Shown: positions 55,290-64,000 of the stretch, piece after piece
Layout: every line of letters begins with the position of its first letter
How positions within the stretch are numbered: the first letter of the stretch is position 1
Source: Natronospira proteinivora
Lineage (GTDB): Bacteria > Pseudomonadota > Gammaproteobacteria > Natronospirales > Natronospiraceae
Direction of reading: 5' to 3'
DNA: 64,000 bases
Assembly (NCBI RefSeq): GCF_024170465.1
Contig: NZ_JALJYF010000001.1
Span: forward strand, 186,001-250,000
Made by a program: the position numbers and the translations under genes
Notes under the pieces: generated by a model
Told to the model about the DNA's origin: nothing
The model's database searches: none
The model's input: the letters and a program-made list of their open reading frames with translations, nothing else

Positions 55290-57143
55290 ATGATCAATCA
55301 ATTCCCGGCCTGGAAAAACCTGCTGGTCGTCGTCGTGCTCACCGTGGGCGTGGTGCTGGCTTTGCCCAACATCTTCGGTGAGGACCCCTCCGTTCAAGTC
55401 GGTGGAACCGATCGCGCCGAGCTCGATCAGGCCGCCATGGAGCGCATTCTCACCGTCCTTGAGGAGGAAGAGGGTTTGGTCCCCCATCGCTACGGCATGG
55501 AGGAAGGCCAGCTGGTGCTTCGCTTCGAGGACGGCGAGCAGCAGGATCGGGCCCAGGTCCGACTGCGGGCCGAACTGGGCCGGGATTTTCAGGTAGCGGT
55601 CTACCAGGCTCCGGCCATGCCCGACTGGATGCGCGAGATCGGTCTCAGACCCATGAATCTGGGTCTGGACCTGCGTGGCGGGGTGCACTTCCTGCTGCAG
55701 GTGGATATGGAGGCGGTCGTGGAGCAGGCTGTGGAGCGCTTTGACGGCAATGTACGTTCCCTGCTCCGGGACGAGCGAATCCGCTACACCGGGATTGAAC
55801 AGGGCGAGCGAGGCTTCACCGTCTATCTGCGGGATGACGGCCAGCGGTCTAGCACTCTGGACCGACTGAGCCGGGAATTCCCCGAGCTGGACGTTTCCGA
55901 GGGTGATGAAGCCAACGCCATTCGGGTGGTGATCAGTGATGATGAGATCGAGGAAGCCCAGCGCAATGCCCTGGAGCAGAACCGCACCACCCTGCGTAAT
56001 CGTGTGGATGAACTGGGCGTAGCCGAGCCCCTGGTTCAGCGCCAGAACCCGGACCGGATCGTGGTCCAGCTGCCCGGTGTGCAGGACACCACCCGGGCCA
56101 AGGACATCCTCGGTGCCACCGCCCAGCTGGAATTCCGCTTGGTGGACGAAGACAACGATCCCTATCGGGCCGAGGAGACGGGCCGGGTGCCGCCGGGCTC
56201 GAGGCTCTATCAGCACCGGGATGGTTATCCCGTGCTGCTCAAACGGGATGTGATTGCCACCGGGGATCAGCTCACCGGTGCAGGCACTGGTTTTGATGAA
56301 GACAGCGGCCGGCCCATGGTAACCGTGAACCTGGATTCCCAGGGGGGGCGCCGCATGGGCGAGACCACCCGGGAGAACCTGGGGCGCGGCATGGCCGTGG
56401 TCTACCGGGAGCGGGTGACCGAAACCCGAATCGAGAACGGCGAAGAGGTTCGGGAATCCCAGGAAGTGGAGGAGGTCATCAGTGTGGCCACCATCCAGGG
56501 GATTTTCAGCAACCGCTTCCGCATTACCAACCTGGAAGGCGATCAGGCCCGCAATCTGGCCCTGCTGCTCCGGGCGGGCGCACTGGCCGCGCCGGTGGAT
56601 ATCATCGAGGAACGGACCGTGGGTGCCAGCCTGGGGCAGGACAACATCGAAGCCGGCATCATGGCCATCTCCTTCGGTTTCCTGCTGGTGGTCATCTTCA
56701 TGTTGATCTACTACAAGGTCTTCGGCCTGGTGGCCAATCTCGCCCTGTTCTTCAACCTGATCATGGTGGTGGGCCTGCTGTCGGCCCTGGGGGCCACCCT
56801 GACCCTGCCGGGGATTGCCGGCATCGTGCTGACGGTGGGCATGGCGGTGGATGCCAATGTGCTGATCTTCGAGCGGATTCGTGAGGAGATCAAGGCGGGC
56901 AATACGCCCCAGGCGGCTATTTTCTCGGGTTATGAGAAGGCCTTCTCCACCATTGCGGATGCCAACATCACCACATTGATCGCGGCCCTGGTGCTGTTCA
57001 GCTTCGGCACCGGCCCGATCCAGGGCTTTGCCATCACCCTGTCGCTGGGGATTATGTGCTCCATGTTCACCGCCATTCTCGGTACGCGAGCCGCAGTGAA
57101 CCTGATTTACGGCAACCGCAAGGTGAAGGCGCTCAGCATCTGA
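55290..57143 (+). CDS. secD: Protein-export membrane protein SecD
   Basis: SecD works with SecF to drive late stages of Sec-dependent export using the proton (or sodium) gradient. The 617-residue protein has an N-terminal transmembrane helix, the first periplasmic P1 domain with GLDLRGGVHFLLQVDM, the second P1 head, and the six-helix MMPL-like membrane domain (ERTVGASLGQDNIEAGI; GMAVDANVLIFERIREE). The periplasmic regions are rich in Glu and Asp, which would suit a saline habitat. It is 9 bp after yajC. Confidence 0.97.
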   Translation: MINQFPAWKNLLVVVVLTVGVVLALPNIFGEDPSVQVGGTDRAELDQAAMERILTVLEEEEGLVPHRYGMEEGQLVLRFEDGEQQDRAQVRLRAELGRDFQVAVYQAPAMPDWMREIGLRPMNLGLDLRGGVHFLLQVDMEAVVEQAVERFDGNVRSLLRDERIRYTGIEQGERGFTVYLRDDGQRSSTLDRLSREFPELDVSEGDEANAIRVVISDDEIEEAQRNALEQNRTTLRNRVDELGVAEPLVQRQNPDRIVVQLPGVQDTTRAKDILGATAQLEFRLVDEDNDPYRAEETGRVPPGSRLYQHRDGYPVLLKRDVIATGDQLTGAGTGFDEDSGRPMVTVNLDSQGGRRMGETTRENLGRGMAVVYRERVTETRIENGEEVRESQEVEEVISVATIQGIFSNRFRITNLEGDQARNLALLLRAGALAAPVDIIEERTVGASLGQDNIEAGIMAISFGFLLVVIFMLIYYKVFGLVANLALFFNLIMVVGLLSALGATLTLPGIAGIVLTVGMAVDANVLIFERIREEIKAGNTPQAAIFSGYEKAFSTIADANITTLIAALVLFSFGTGPIQGFAITLSLGIMCSMFTAILGTRAAVNLIYGNRKVKALSI

Positions 57144-57172
57144 GCCGGCCACAGGATTCGGAGTAAAAACTG

Positions 57173-58162
57173 ATGGATTTTATTAAGAAGACACCGAAGA
57201 TCGATTTTGTCGGGCGCCGCAAGCGGATCCCGGCCATGGTCCTGTCGGCGGTGCTGATTGTGCTTTCCCTGGGTGCCCTGGGTGTGAAGGGCCTGAACTT
57301 CGGTATCGATTTTACCGGTGGTTTTCTGGTGGAAGTGGGGTATCCGGAAGCGGTGGAAATCCCCGTGGTGCGGGAAACCCTGATGGAGGCCGGTTTCGAG
57401 GAAGCCACGGTGACTACCTTCGGCACGGACCGGGAGATTCTCATCCGCCTGGCACCGGATGCTACCCCCGGTGATGAGGAGGGCGAGGGTGGCGAGGAAG
57501 CCCGGGCCCGGGTCAGTGACATGGTTCTCGAAGCCTTGCGGGCCCAGAATCCGGAAGTGGACATGCGCCGGGTGGAGTTTGTCGGCCCGCAGGTGGGCGC
57601 CGAGTTGGTGGAGCAGGGGGCCCTGGCCGTCCTGTTTGCCCTGATCGGCATCCTGATCTATGTTGCCTTCCGCTTCCAGTACAAGATGGCACCTGGAGCC
57701 ATTGCCTGCCTGGTGCATGATGTGATCATTGTGCTGGGGGTCTTTGCCGTGACCCAGATTCAGTTCGATCTGAGTGTGCTGGCGGCCATCCTGGCGGTGA
57801 TCGGTTATTCCCTCAACGACACCATTGTCTTGTTCGACCGTGTCCGGGAGAACTTCCCCAAGATGCGCAAGGCGGACAGTATCGATGTGATCAACCGCTC
57901 GGTGAACCAGATGCTCTCTCGAACCGTGGTGACCAGTGGGACGACATTGCTGGTGCTGCTGTCTCTGCTTCAGTTTGGTGGTGAGGTGATCTTCGGTTTT
58001 GCCTTGGCCCTGACAGTGGGTGTGATTGTCGGGACTTATTCCTCCATCTATGTGGCTGGCACCACGCTGATTCTCACGAATCTGAATCGGGAAGATTTGC
58101 TGCCCCCGAAGAAGGAAGGCGAGGAGCAGGAAAACACCGAAAGCGTGCCTTTCCAGCCCTGA
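57173..58162 (+). CDS. secF: Protein-export membrane protein SecF
   Basis: SecF is the partner of SecD. The 329-residue protein has an N-terminal transmembrane helix, GLNFGIDFTGGFLVEV, a periplasmic domain, and the membrane domain with GYSLNDTIVLFDRVRENF and the NRSVNQMLSRTVVTSGTTLL motif. It contains a Glu/Gly-rich insert near 103-112 (DEEGEGGEEA). An intrinsic terminator follows. Confidence 0.97.
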   Translation: MDFIKKTPKIDFVGRRKRIPAMVLSAVLIVLSLGALGVKGLNFGIDFTGGFLVEVGYPEAVEIPVVRETLMEAGFEEATVTTFGTDREILIRLAPDATPGDEEGEGGEEARARVSDMVLEALRAQNPEVDMRRVEFVGPQVGAELVEQGALAVLFALIGILIYVAFRFQYKMAPGAIACLVHDVIIVLGVFAVTQIQFDLSVLAAILAVIGYSLNDTIVLFDRVRENFPKMRKADSIDVINRSVNQMLSRTVVTSGTTLLVLLSLLQFGGEVIFGFALALTVGVIVGTYSSIYVAGTTLILTNLNREDLLPPKKEGEEQENTESVPFQP

Positions 58163-58185
58163 TCGAAAGGGAAAGAGCTAGGCAC

Positions 58186-58218
58186 AAAAAAGCCCCCACT
58201 AATGGTGGGGGCTTTTTT
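58186..58218. terminator. Bidirectional intrinsic terminator between secF and suhB
   Basis: The perfect stem aaaaaagcccccac / gtgggggctttttt with a 5-nt loop has A- and T-tracts on both sides and serves the convergent secF and suhB transcripts. Confidence 0.93.
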
Positions 58219-58245
58219 ATGGATCGGCTTTTGGCTCGGCGGTGC

Positions 58246-59040
58246 TTATTTCATTTCCGCCGGGAGGTGGGGGCGGATCAGGCGGCCCAGGGCTGCGAAG
58301 ATCTTGGCGTTGCCGGCCATGATGTTGCCGGTATCCAGATAGTCGGTGCCGCCGGAAAGGCTGCCCACCATGCCGCCCGCTTCCCGGATCAGCAGGGAGC
58401 CAGCGGCGATATCCCAGGGCTTAAGCCCCATCTCCCAGAAACCGTCGATGCGGCCGGCGGCCAGCCAGGCCAGATCAATGGCCGCTGCCCCCGGTCGGCG
58501 GACACCGGCGGTCTTTTCGATCACGGCCCGGAACATGGCCATGTATTCGTCCAGGTAACGGTGATCGGTATAGGGGAAGCCGGTGCCGATAAGAGAACCT
58601 TCCAGGCTGTTCAGTTTGGCCACGCGGATACGCCGGTCATCCAGAAAGGCGCCGCCGCCCCGGCTGGCGGTGAACAGCTCCTGGCGGATGGGATCGTAAA
58701 TGACGCCGTGCTCCAGCTTGCCCCGGTATTGGTAGGCAATGGAGACGGCGAACACGGGCAGGCCGTGAAGGAAATTGGTGGTGCCGTCCAGGGGGTCGAT
58801 GATCCACTGGTGTTCCGAATCCCCCACCTGGCCCCGCTCCTCGGCGAGAAAGGCATGGTCCCGGTAATGGCGCTGGATGGTGCTGATGATGGCGCCTTCG
58901 GCCTCGTGATCCACATCCGTCACGAAGTCATTGCGGGCCTTGCTGGCGATGCTGATGGCATCCCGGTCACCCAGGCGGCGGCTAATGATGTCACCGGCAT
59001 TTCGCGCGGCACGAACGGCAATATTCAACAGCGGGTGCAT
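58246..59040 (-). CDS. suhB: Inositol-1-monophosphatase family protein SuhB
   Basis: SuhB dephosphorylates inositol monophosphates in vitro, and in E. coli it also takes part in rRNA antitermination complexes. The 264-residue protein has the family metal-binding motifs DFVTDVDHEAE, LAEERG, WIIDPLDGTTNFLHG and the C-terminal KPWDIAAGSLLIREAGG. It is divergent from trmJ, a conserved neighbourhood in gammaproteobacteria. Confidence 0.96.
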   Translation of the reverse strand: MHPLLNIAVRAARNAGDIISRRLGDRDAISIASKARNDFVTDVDHEAEGAIISTIQRHYRDHAFLAEERGQVGDSEHQWIIDPLDGTTNFLHGLPVFAVSIAYQYRGKLEHGVIYDPIRQELFTASRGGGAFLDDRRIRVAKLNSLEGSLIGTGFPYTDHRYLDEYMAMFRAVIEKTAGVRRPGAAAIDLAWLAAGRIDGFWEMGLKPWDIAAGSLLIREAGGMVGSLSGGTDYLDTGNIMAGNAKIFAALGRLIRPHLPAEMK

Positions 59041-59172
59041 GGTGCTCCCGTCCTCCAGGCCAGTCTGTTAATGCGCCCCGGCCGGGTAGGGCTGGGGCGA
59101 AAGGGGCGCATAGGATAACATGCCTGCCCGAGTTCGCTGTCTGCTCATTTTTATCGCCGGAAGGAGAGAGTC

Positions 59173-59949
59173 TTGCGACTGGATACCCGCATCGTGCTGG
59201 TGGGAACCACCCATCCCGGAAATATCGGCTCGGCCGCCCGGGCCATGAAAACCATGGGCCTGCATGATCTGGCCTTGGTCAGTCCTCGCAAGCCCCCGGA
59301 TGACGAGGCCCGGGCGCGGGCTTCCGGTGCGCTGGATGTGCTGGAGAATGCCCAAATCCATGAGGACCTGGATGCGGCCATCGCCGACTGTCATTTGGTG
59401 ATCGGGGCCAGCGCCCGGACTCGGCGGTTGGGGGCCGAGCCGGTGGCACCCCCGGTGGCGGCCCGCTCGGTTGTTGAGTTGCCGCCAGGAACCCGGGCCG
59501 CCATCCTCCTGGGTCGGGAACGGACCGGTCTGACCAATGAGGAGCTGGACCGCTGCCACCAGTTGGTCCACATCCCGGCCAATCCCGATTACAGCTCCCT
59601 GAATCTGGCGGCGGCCACCCAGGTGCTGTCCTATGAACTTCGCATGGCGGCCTTGGCGGCCACCGGAGAGACTGGCTTGCCGGAACCTTCCCGGCGCAGC
59701 CAGCCCACGGCCACGGCCGAGGAGCTGGAGCATCTATACCAGCACTTTGAATCGGTCCTGGAGGAGTTGGGCTTTCTGGATCGCAGCAATCCCCGGCAGC
59801 TGATGCGTCGAATCCGTCGTCTGTTCGGCCGGGCCTTGCCGGACCGCAATGAGGTCAATATCTTCCGCGGGATTTTGAGTGCCGTTCAGGGGCGGGGCTC
59901 CGCTCCCCGCCGGGCGGCCGAGCGACGGGGGCAGCAGGACCCGGATTGA
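59173..59949 (+). CDS. trmJ: tRNA (cytidine/uridine-2'-O-)-methyltransferase TrmJ
   Basis: TrmJ methylates the ribose at position 32 of several tRNAs. The 258-residue SPOUT enzyme starts IVLVGTTHPGNIGSAARAMKTMG and has the knot motifs LLGRERTGLTNEEL and IPANPDYSSLNLAAATQVLSYE. The start is TTG at 59173 after AAGGAGAGA. It ends exactly where the convergent gshA stop begins. Confidence 0.95.
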   Translation: MRLDTRIVLVGTTHPGNIGSAARAMKTMGLHDLALVSPRKPPDDEARARASGALDVLENAQIHEDLDAAIADCHLVIGASARTRRLGAEPVAPPVAARSVVELPPGTRAAILLGRERTGLTNEELDRCHQLVHIPANPDYSSLNLAAATQVLSYELRMAALAATGETGLPEPSRRSQPTATAEELEHLYQHFESVLEELGFLDRSNPRQLMRRIRRLFGRALPDRNEVNIFRGILSAVQGRGSAPRRAAERRGQQDPD

Positions 59950-61611
59950 TCAGGAGCTCGCCCGGCCCGGAGAGAAGTAGTTGGCCACATAGGCCTCGAA
60001 GCTGCCTTGCTCGGTCGCTTCCCGCTCTGCTTGCTGCTGCAGGGATTCCCGGGCCATGGTTTCCAGCCGGGCGCGGCTTTCATCAGGCAGTGGATGGGCG
60101 CGATGGTGTTGCATATGCTCATTGCTCAAGCGGTCGGCGAAGTCGGAAAAACTCTCCCCCCGCTCGCGCATGGTCTGCAGAATCCGGGCTGAAGGGGTTT
60201 GATCGGGATCCTCGAGTTTTTTCCATTGGTCGGCCAGGGCCTTGGCATATTTCCCATGGCCGTGATTGCTGTCCAGTAGCTGACAGACCCCTTCCATACC
60301 CTCCAGGATTTCCCGAGTCCAGCCGTAGAGACTGGTCTTGCCCCCCTTTCTCAGCAGCTTCAGGCCCGGCTGTCGTCCCCGGCAGGCGACCCGTTCCTGG
60401 TTGACATCAATTTCATGTTCTTCGCTCTCACTGAGTGGCGGGCTTTCCAGTAACAGGCAGTAGATCAAGAAGGCCTCAATGAAACGGAGCTGGGTTTCAT
60501 TCACTCCCAAGGGATCAAAAGCGCTGACATCCAGGGCCCGGACCTCGATGTATTCCACCCCCCGGTCCCGCAGTGCCTGAACCGGGCGTTCGCCGGGCCG
60601 GGTGGGCTGCTTGGGCCGAATGAAGGAATAATATTCATTCTCGATCTGCAGCATATTGGCATTCAGCTGCCGCCATTCTCCGTCGACCTGGGTGCCGATT
60701 CGCTCGTACTCCGGTTCCGGGGTGGTGGTGGCCCGCTCCAGGGTGTCGGTGTAGCTCGCCAGATCGTTATAAGAGATGCCCAGCCGCGCCTGGTTCTTGT
60801 TCTTGTAGCCGATATCGCTCATGCGAAGGGAAGTACCCCAGGGCTCGTAGAGGGTATGGGCATCGAAGGACTCGAAATGGCTGCTGGCACCTTGCAGGAA
60901 AGACTTGCAGATGGCCGGCGAAGCGCCGAACAGAAAGGGGATCAGCCAGCCGGTGCGCTGGAAGTTGCGGATCAGCCCAAAATAGAAGGTATCCCGGGAT
61001 TCCCGCAGCACCTTGGGGTCCTGGCTGCCGGTGAAAAGCCGCCAGAAGCTCTCAGGCAGAGAGAAGTTGTAATGCACACCGGAGATCACCTGCATGACCC
61101 GGCCATAGCGTTGCCCTAGGCCCTGGCGGTAAACATGGCGCATGCGGCCCCCATTGGACTGGCCGTACTCGGCAATGGGAATGTCCTCATCCCGCCCCAT
61201 GACACAGGGCATGCTGGTGGCCCACAATCGCTCATTCTGGACATCCAGCACATGGGCCGTGAAGGCATGCAGGTCCTGCAGATGTGCCAGGGTCTGGTCC
61301 ACACTGCCGAAAGGGGGCGTGACGAACTCCAGCAGTGCCTCGGAGTAGTCCGTGGTAATGTAGGGGTGCGTGAGTGCGGCACCCAGGGCAGGGGGGTGGG
61401 GGGTCATTGCAATACGGCCATCAGCGGTCACCCGCAGGCTTTCCTTCTCGATGCCGTGTAAACCGTTCTTCAGACAGTTGATGCAGCCCTGATCCCGTAG
61501 CCGGGCCAGTCGCTCTTCGACGCGCTGGGGCACGCGGCGCTCCTTTGTTCCGGGGTTGGTTGTCAGCGGACTGACATGATCGACTGCCTGGGGAATGGCG
61601 TCAAGGATCAT
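59950..61611 (-). CDS. gshA: Glutamate-cysteine ligase (GshA, gammaproteobacterial class I)
   Basis: GshA makes gamma-glutamylcysteine, the first step of glutathione synthesis. The 553-residue protein has GLHGIEKESLRVTADG, YITTDYSEALLEFVTPP, SGVHYNFSLPE, LRMSDIGYKNKNQA and the VEYIEVRALDVSAFDPLGV block, all typical of the class. It is somewhat longer than E. coli GshA (518 residues), with about 30 extra N-terminal residues. Glutathione supports GrxD encoded in this window. Confidence 0.96.
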   Translation of the reverse strand: MILDAIPQAVDHVSPLTTNPGTKERRVPQRVEERLARLRDQGCINCLKNGLHGIEKESLRVTADGRIAMTPHPPALGAALTHPYITTDYSEALLEFVTPPFGSVDQTLAHLQDLHAFTAHVLDVQNERLWATSMPCVMGRDEDIPIAEYGQSNGGRMRHVYRQGLGQRYGRVMQVISGVHYNFSLPESFWRLFTGSQDPKVLRESRDTFYFGLIRNFQRTGWLIPFLFGASPAICKSFLQGASSHFESFDAHTLYEPWGTSLRMSDIGYKNKNQARLGISYNDLASYTDTLERATTTPEPEYERIGTQVDGEWRQLNANMLQIENEYYSFIRPKQPTRPGERPVQALRDRGVEYIEVRALDVSAFDPLGVNETQLRFIEAFLIYCLLLESPPLSESEEHEIDVNQERVACRGRQPGLKLLRKGGKTSLYGWTREILEGMEGVCQLLDSNHGHGKYAKALADQWKKLEDPDQTPSARILQTMRERGESFSDFADRLSNEHMQHHRAHPLPDESRARLETMARESLQQQAEREATEQGSFEAYVANYFSPGRASS

Positions 61612-61726
61612 GAATTGACAGCCGTCATAGCCACAATATGGGGCATTTCACCCACTTGTCGGGAATTTCGTCCCGCCCATGGAAGCGGGTACTGAATCGC
61701 TCGTGCCAAAGACTAGAGTAGTGGAC

Positions 61727-62227
61727 ATGAATCAACGCGGACTCACATTACTGGAACTGATGATCACCCTGGCGGTGGCGGGCGTGCTGTTCGCATTGGC
61801 GGCACCCAATTTCCGCACCATGGTCCAGAACAATCGCATCACCACCCAGGTGAATGAGTTTGTGACCGCCACCACCTATGCCCGTTCGGAGGCTATACGA
61901 CGGGGCGGTTCGGTGACCCTCTGCCGGTCGATCGATCAGGCAACTTGTGCGGAAGATGGGGATGATTGGGCTGATGGCTGGGCCGTGATGGAAGGGACTC
62001 CCGGAGATTATGGAGAGGTTCTGCGGGTCTGGGATGCACTGACCGGCGATCCGGATATGGTCGAGCAGGCGGGGGAGAATGTGGTTGTTTTCGAGGGCAA
62101 TGGCGCAGTCGACCGGTCTCTCGATATCCGCCACAACATACCGGCCTGTTCTGGCGATCAGGCCCGAAGGATTCGTCTGGATCGAACCGGTCGGACGAAT
62201 GTGACAAGACAGGAATGTAATCCATGA
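61727..62227 (+). CDS. GspH/FimT-family minor pilin (FimU-like)
   Basis: This starts the minor-pilin operon. The 166-residue product begins MNQRG, then LTLLELMITLAVAGVLFALA, a class III prepilin signal with Glu at +5, and has a GspH domain with Cys pairs (LCRSIDQATC; PACSGD..QECNP). I use the ATG at 61727; the frame extends upstream without pilin features. It has the same family as 13616-14143, and in pseudomonads this operon place is held by FimU. It overlaps pilV by 4 bases. Confidence 0.88.
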   Translation: MNQRGLTLLELMITLAVAGVLFALAAPNFRTMVQNNRITTQVNEFVTATTYARSEAIRRGGSVTLCRSIDQATCAEDGDDWADGWAVMEGTPGDYGEVLRVWDALTGDPDMVEQAGENVVVFEGNGAVDRSLDIRHNIPACSGDQARRIRLDRTGRTNVTRQECNP

Positions 62228-62721
62228 ACAGTGACAGGGTCCAACGCAGGGCGAGTGGAATCGGCCGGGGCCAGGGGGGCTTCAGCATGCTGGAGGTCCT
62301 GATCTCCCTGCTGGTTCTGAGCATTGGGCTGCTTGGACTGGCCAGTCTGCAGGTGGCGGGACTTCAGAATAATCACAGTGCCTATTTGCGTTCCCAGGCC
62401 ACTTTGCTCAGCTACGAAATCGTGGACTCCATGCGGGCCAATCGTCAGGCGGCATTGCAAGGGGCCTATAACCTGGATAGCTATGGCGATACCCCTAATG
62501 GGAATGGTAACGAGGCAGTCACTTGGGACTTGGACGACTGGCTCAGTAATCTGGACAACACCCTTCCTGAAGGGCAAGGCCGAATCCGGGTGCAGTCGGA
62601 TGGCAGAGTGACAGTCAGGGTGCGGTGGCTGGATGAGCGCCGCCCCGAGGATCTGGACGATACCGAAGAATGGACAGCAGCCGATCAGCGGCGGGAATTC
62701 CGTTATGCAACAGAACTTTAA
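62224..62721 (+). CDS. pilV: Type IV pilus minor pilin PilV
   Basis: PilV helps prime pilus assembly with FimU, PilW, PilX and PilE. The 165-residue product has a 19-residue leader ending GG, then FSMLEVLISLLVLSIGLLGL with Glu at +5, LQNNHSAYLRSQATLLSYEIVDSMRANR, typical of PilV. It overlaps the end of the FimU-like gene and shares 17 bases with pilW. Confidence 0.92.
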   Translation: MNSDRVQRRASGIGRGQGGFSMLEVLISLLVLSIGLLGLASLQVAGLQNNHSAYLRSQATLLSYEIVDSMRANRQAALQGAYNLDSYGDTPNGNGNEAVTWDLDDWLSNLDNTLPEGQGRIRVQSDGRVTVRVRWLDERRPEDLDDTEEWTAADQRREFRYATEL

Positions 62722-63850
62722 CCGAGAAAGGCGACCGGCGAGAAAGGCGCAATCCGGCTTGACGCTGGTTGAGCTGATGATTGCCGTGGCCATCGGCAGC
62801 GTGCTCATGATTGGCGTGATCCAGCTCTTTTCCGGCATGCGGGGTGCTTACTCCCTGAATGAGAGCATGTCCCGGGTTCAGGAGAATGGGCGATTTGCCA
62901 TCGAGTACCTGAGTAGCGACCTACGCATGGCTGGCTATATGGGCTGTATGTCGAATTCAGGGCAGATGGATTTTTATGCCCACAATCTGGACGAGGACAG
63001 TGATTTTTTGACCAACTTCGCTGAAGGACTGCGTGGTTATGAGGCCCGGGGTACTGCCCCGGATGACGATGTCACCATTGAGGTCCTCAACCCGGATACT
63101 TCCACCAATCTTGGCGCCTGGAATCCGGCCCTCCCTGCCGAATTGTCTGATTCAGTCGTTGAAGGCACGGATGTCGTGGTAATCCGCTACATGGATTCTG
63201 ATGGTGTCAATCTGGTGCCGCCCGTAACCACAGGCAGTCAATGGCATACCGATGGCGCGGACGATGATAATTACGCGCAGGACTCCCTGCTTTTGACCAC
63301 CGATTGTGCTGGCCGGGCTGTTCTGTTTCGTCGCAATAACTCATCCAATAGTACTAATGTCCAGCCAAGCGGATCATTACCCTTCGAGTACCGCAATATG
63401 GGTGAGGAAGGGGAGATTGCCCGTGCTATCCAGGCGGCCTATTACATTGGCATTCCGGATTCCACCGGTGTTCCTACGCTCATGCGGCAAGTTATTGATG
63501 ACACCAATGGCTCTGGCCTTAATACCGAGGCGGTGGAGTTGGTGCCGGGTGTTGAGCAAATGCAGATTCTCTATGGTGTGGACACCAGCGGAACCAAGGA
63601 TGCCAGCGGCCATTTTTCAGTGGATCGCTATGTGACGGCCGACCAGGTGACCGCTGTGGCGGACTGGAACAATGTACGGGCCGTCCGGCTCAGCCTGTTG
63701 GTCCGCTCCGAGGCAAATCTGAGCGATGTGGATGACCCGGTTCGCGATTTCTCTCTCCAGCGGACCAATGTAGAGGTTGATATTCAGGATGAACTGGACC
63801 GCCGCAATCGTCGAACCTTCAATACAACGGTTCACCTGAGGAATCGGTAA
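62705..63850 (+). CDS. pilW: Type IV pilus minor pilin PilW
   Basis: The 381-residue product (ATG at 62705) has a leader ending SG, then LTLVELMIAVAIGSVLMIGV with Glu at +5, followed by VQENGRFAIEYLSSDLRMAGYMGC, the diagnostic PilW block. The C-terminus has the VRAVRLSLLVRSE segment found in the family. It overlaps pilV by 17 bases and pilX by one base (TAATG). Confidence 0.93.
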   Translation: MQQNFNRERRPARKAQSGLTLVELMIAVAIGSVLMIGVIQLFSGMRGAYSLNESMSRVQENGRFAIEYLSSDLRMAGYMGCMSNSGQMDFYAHNLDEDSDFLTNFAEGLRGYEARGTAPDDDVTIEVLNPDTSTNLGAWNPALPAELSDSVVEGTDVVVIRYMDSDGVNLVPPVTTGSQWHTDGADDDNYAQDSLLLTTDCAGRAVLFRRNNSSNSTNVQPSGSLPFEYRNMGEEGEIARAIQAAYYIGIPDSTGVPTLMRQVIDDTNGSGLNTEAVELVPGVEQMQILYGVDTSGTKDASGHFSVDRYVTADQVTAVADWNNVRAVRLSLLVRSEANLSDVDDPVRDFSLQRTNVEVDIQDELDRRNRRTFNTTVHLRNR

Positions 63851-64000
63851 TGAGAAGCACGCAATTGGCTCATACTCGTGTTGTCGCTCCCTCCCGCCAG
63901 GGTGGGGCCGTGCTGCTTTTCAGTCTTATTGTGCTGTTGCTGCTCACCGTGATCGGTGTCACTGCCATGCAGACCACCACTTTGCAGGAACGGATGGCGG
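63850..64000 (+). CDS. pilX: Type IV pilus minor pilin PilX, N-terminal part (3' end outside window)
   Basis: The first 50 codons are present. They read MRSTQLAHTRVV, then QGGAVLLFSLIVLLLLTVIG and VTAMQTTTLQERMA, the PilX N-terminal signature. As in PilX proteins, the usual Glu at +5 of pilins is missing. The start ATG shares its first base with the last base of the pilW stop (TAATG). The operon probably continues with pilY1 and pilE outside the window. Confidence 0.9.
   Translation, partial: MRSTQLAHTRVVAPSRQGGAVLLFSLIVLLLLTVIGVTAMQTTTLQERMA

Overview
The window is 64 kb of GC-rich chromosome from a gammaproteobacterium. Three gene orders conserved in that class support this: hflX-hflK-hflC-hisZ-purA; rpsT / murJ-ribF-ileS-lspA-ispH; and queA-tgt-yajC-secD-secF followed by suhB / trmJ. 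The UUG-started S20 gene, the pyruvate dehydrogenase genes aceE-aceF-lpd and a fimU/fimT-pilV-pilW-pilX minor-pilin operon agree. Many proteins are rich in Asp and Glu (HflK, the DUF4397 lipoprotein, the TraF-like protein, SecD, ferredoxin), which suggests a halophilic or haloalkaliphilic lineage such as the Ectothiorhodospiraceae or relatives. That placement is inference; no rRNA or other decisive marker is present.

Layout. 0-5.7 kb: end of hflX, the hflKC membrane-protease regulators, hisZ and purA, closed by a bidirectional terminator shared with rpsT. 5.7-13.6 kb: rpsT (minus strand), then murJ, ribF, ileS, lspA and ispH. No fkpB lies between lspA and ispH; that slot holds a large REP-type palindrome. 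13.6-21.6 kb: a lone pseudopilin gene, thiO, tRNA-Thr(CGT) with a scrambled duplicate of its 3' end, a three-gene envelope cluster of unknown function ending in a TAP-type hydrolase, thiI, a YigZ/IMPACT gene and small unknown genes. 21.8-35.4 kb: a membrane GGDEF-EAL protein, fadE with a PsrA-like operator, nadC, a retropepsin-like protease, sodB, a DUF1289 gene, a lone hydantoinase B gene, a BON lipoprotein, grxD, rnt-pyrC and an M17 aminopeptidase. 35.5-42 kb: aceE-aceF-lpd; the two intergenic regions carry heptanucleotide-array hairpins and a duplicated leader plus lipoyl domain, so Lpd is a lipoyl-E3 fusion. 42-52.6 kb: an HD-GYP protein, ribA, a PAQR membrane protein, a GNAT enzyme, a LOG hydrolase, a divergent Ner / CI-type regulator pair, a DUF3185 protein, a four-repeat DUF4397 lipoprotein, a TraF-like outer-membrane protein, a DJ-1/PfpI protein, a 7Fe ferredoxin, a Nudix hydrolase and tRNA-Leu(CAA). 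52.7-64 kb: queA-tgt-yajC-secDF, suhB / trmJ, gshA and the start of the minor-pilin operon, cut off inside pilX.

Most genes are housekeeping. The parts least explained by known genes are the heptad hairpins and leader duplication in the pdh operon, the acidic insertion in HflK, the scrambled tRNA-Thr duplicate, the Ner/CI switch without a prophage, the tandem-duplicated membrane protein with its lipoprotein and hydrolase, and several palindromes and dispersed repeats between genes. No transposase, integrase, CRISPR array or complete prophage was seen.
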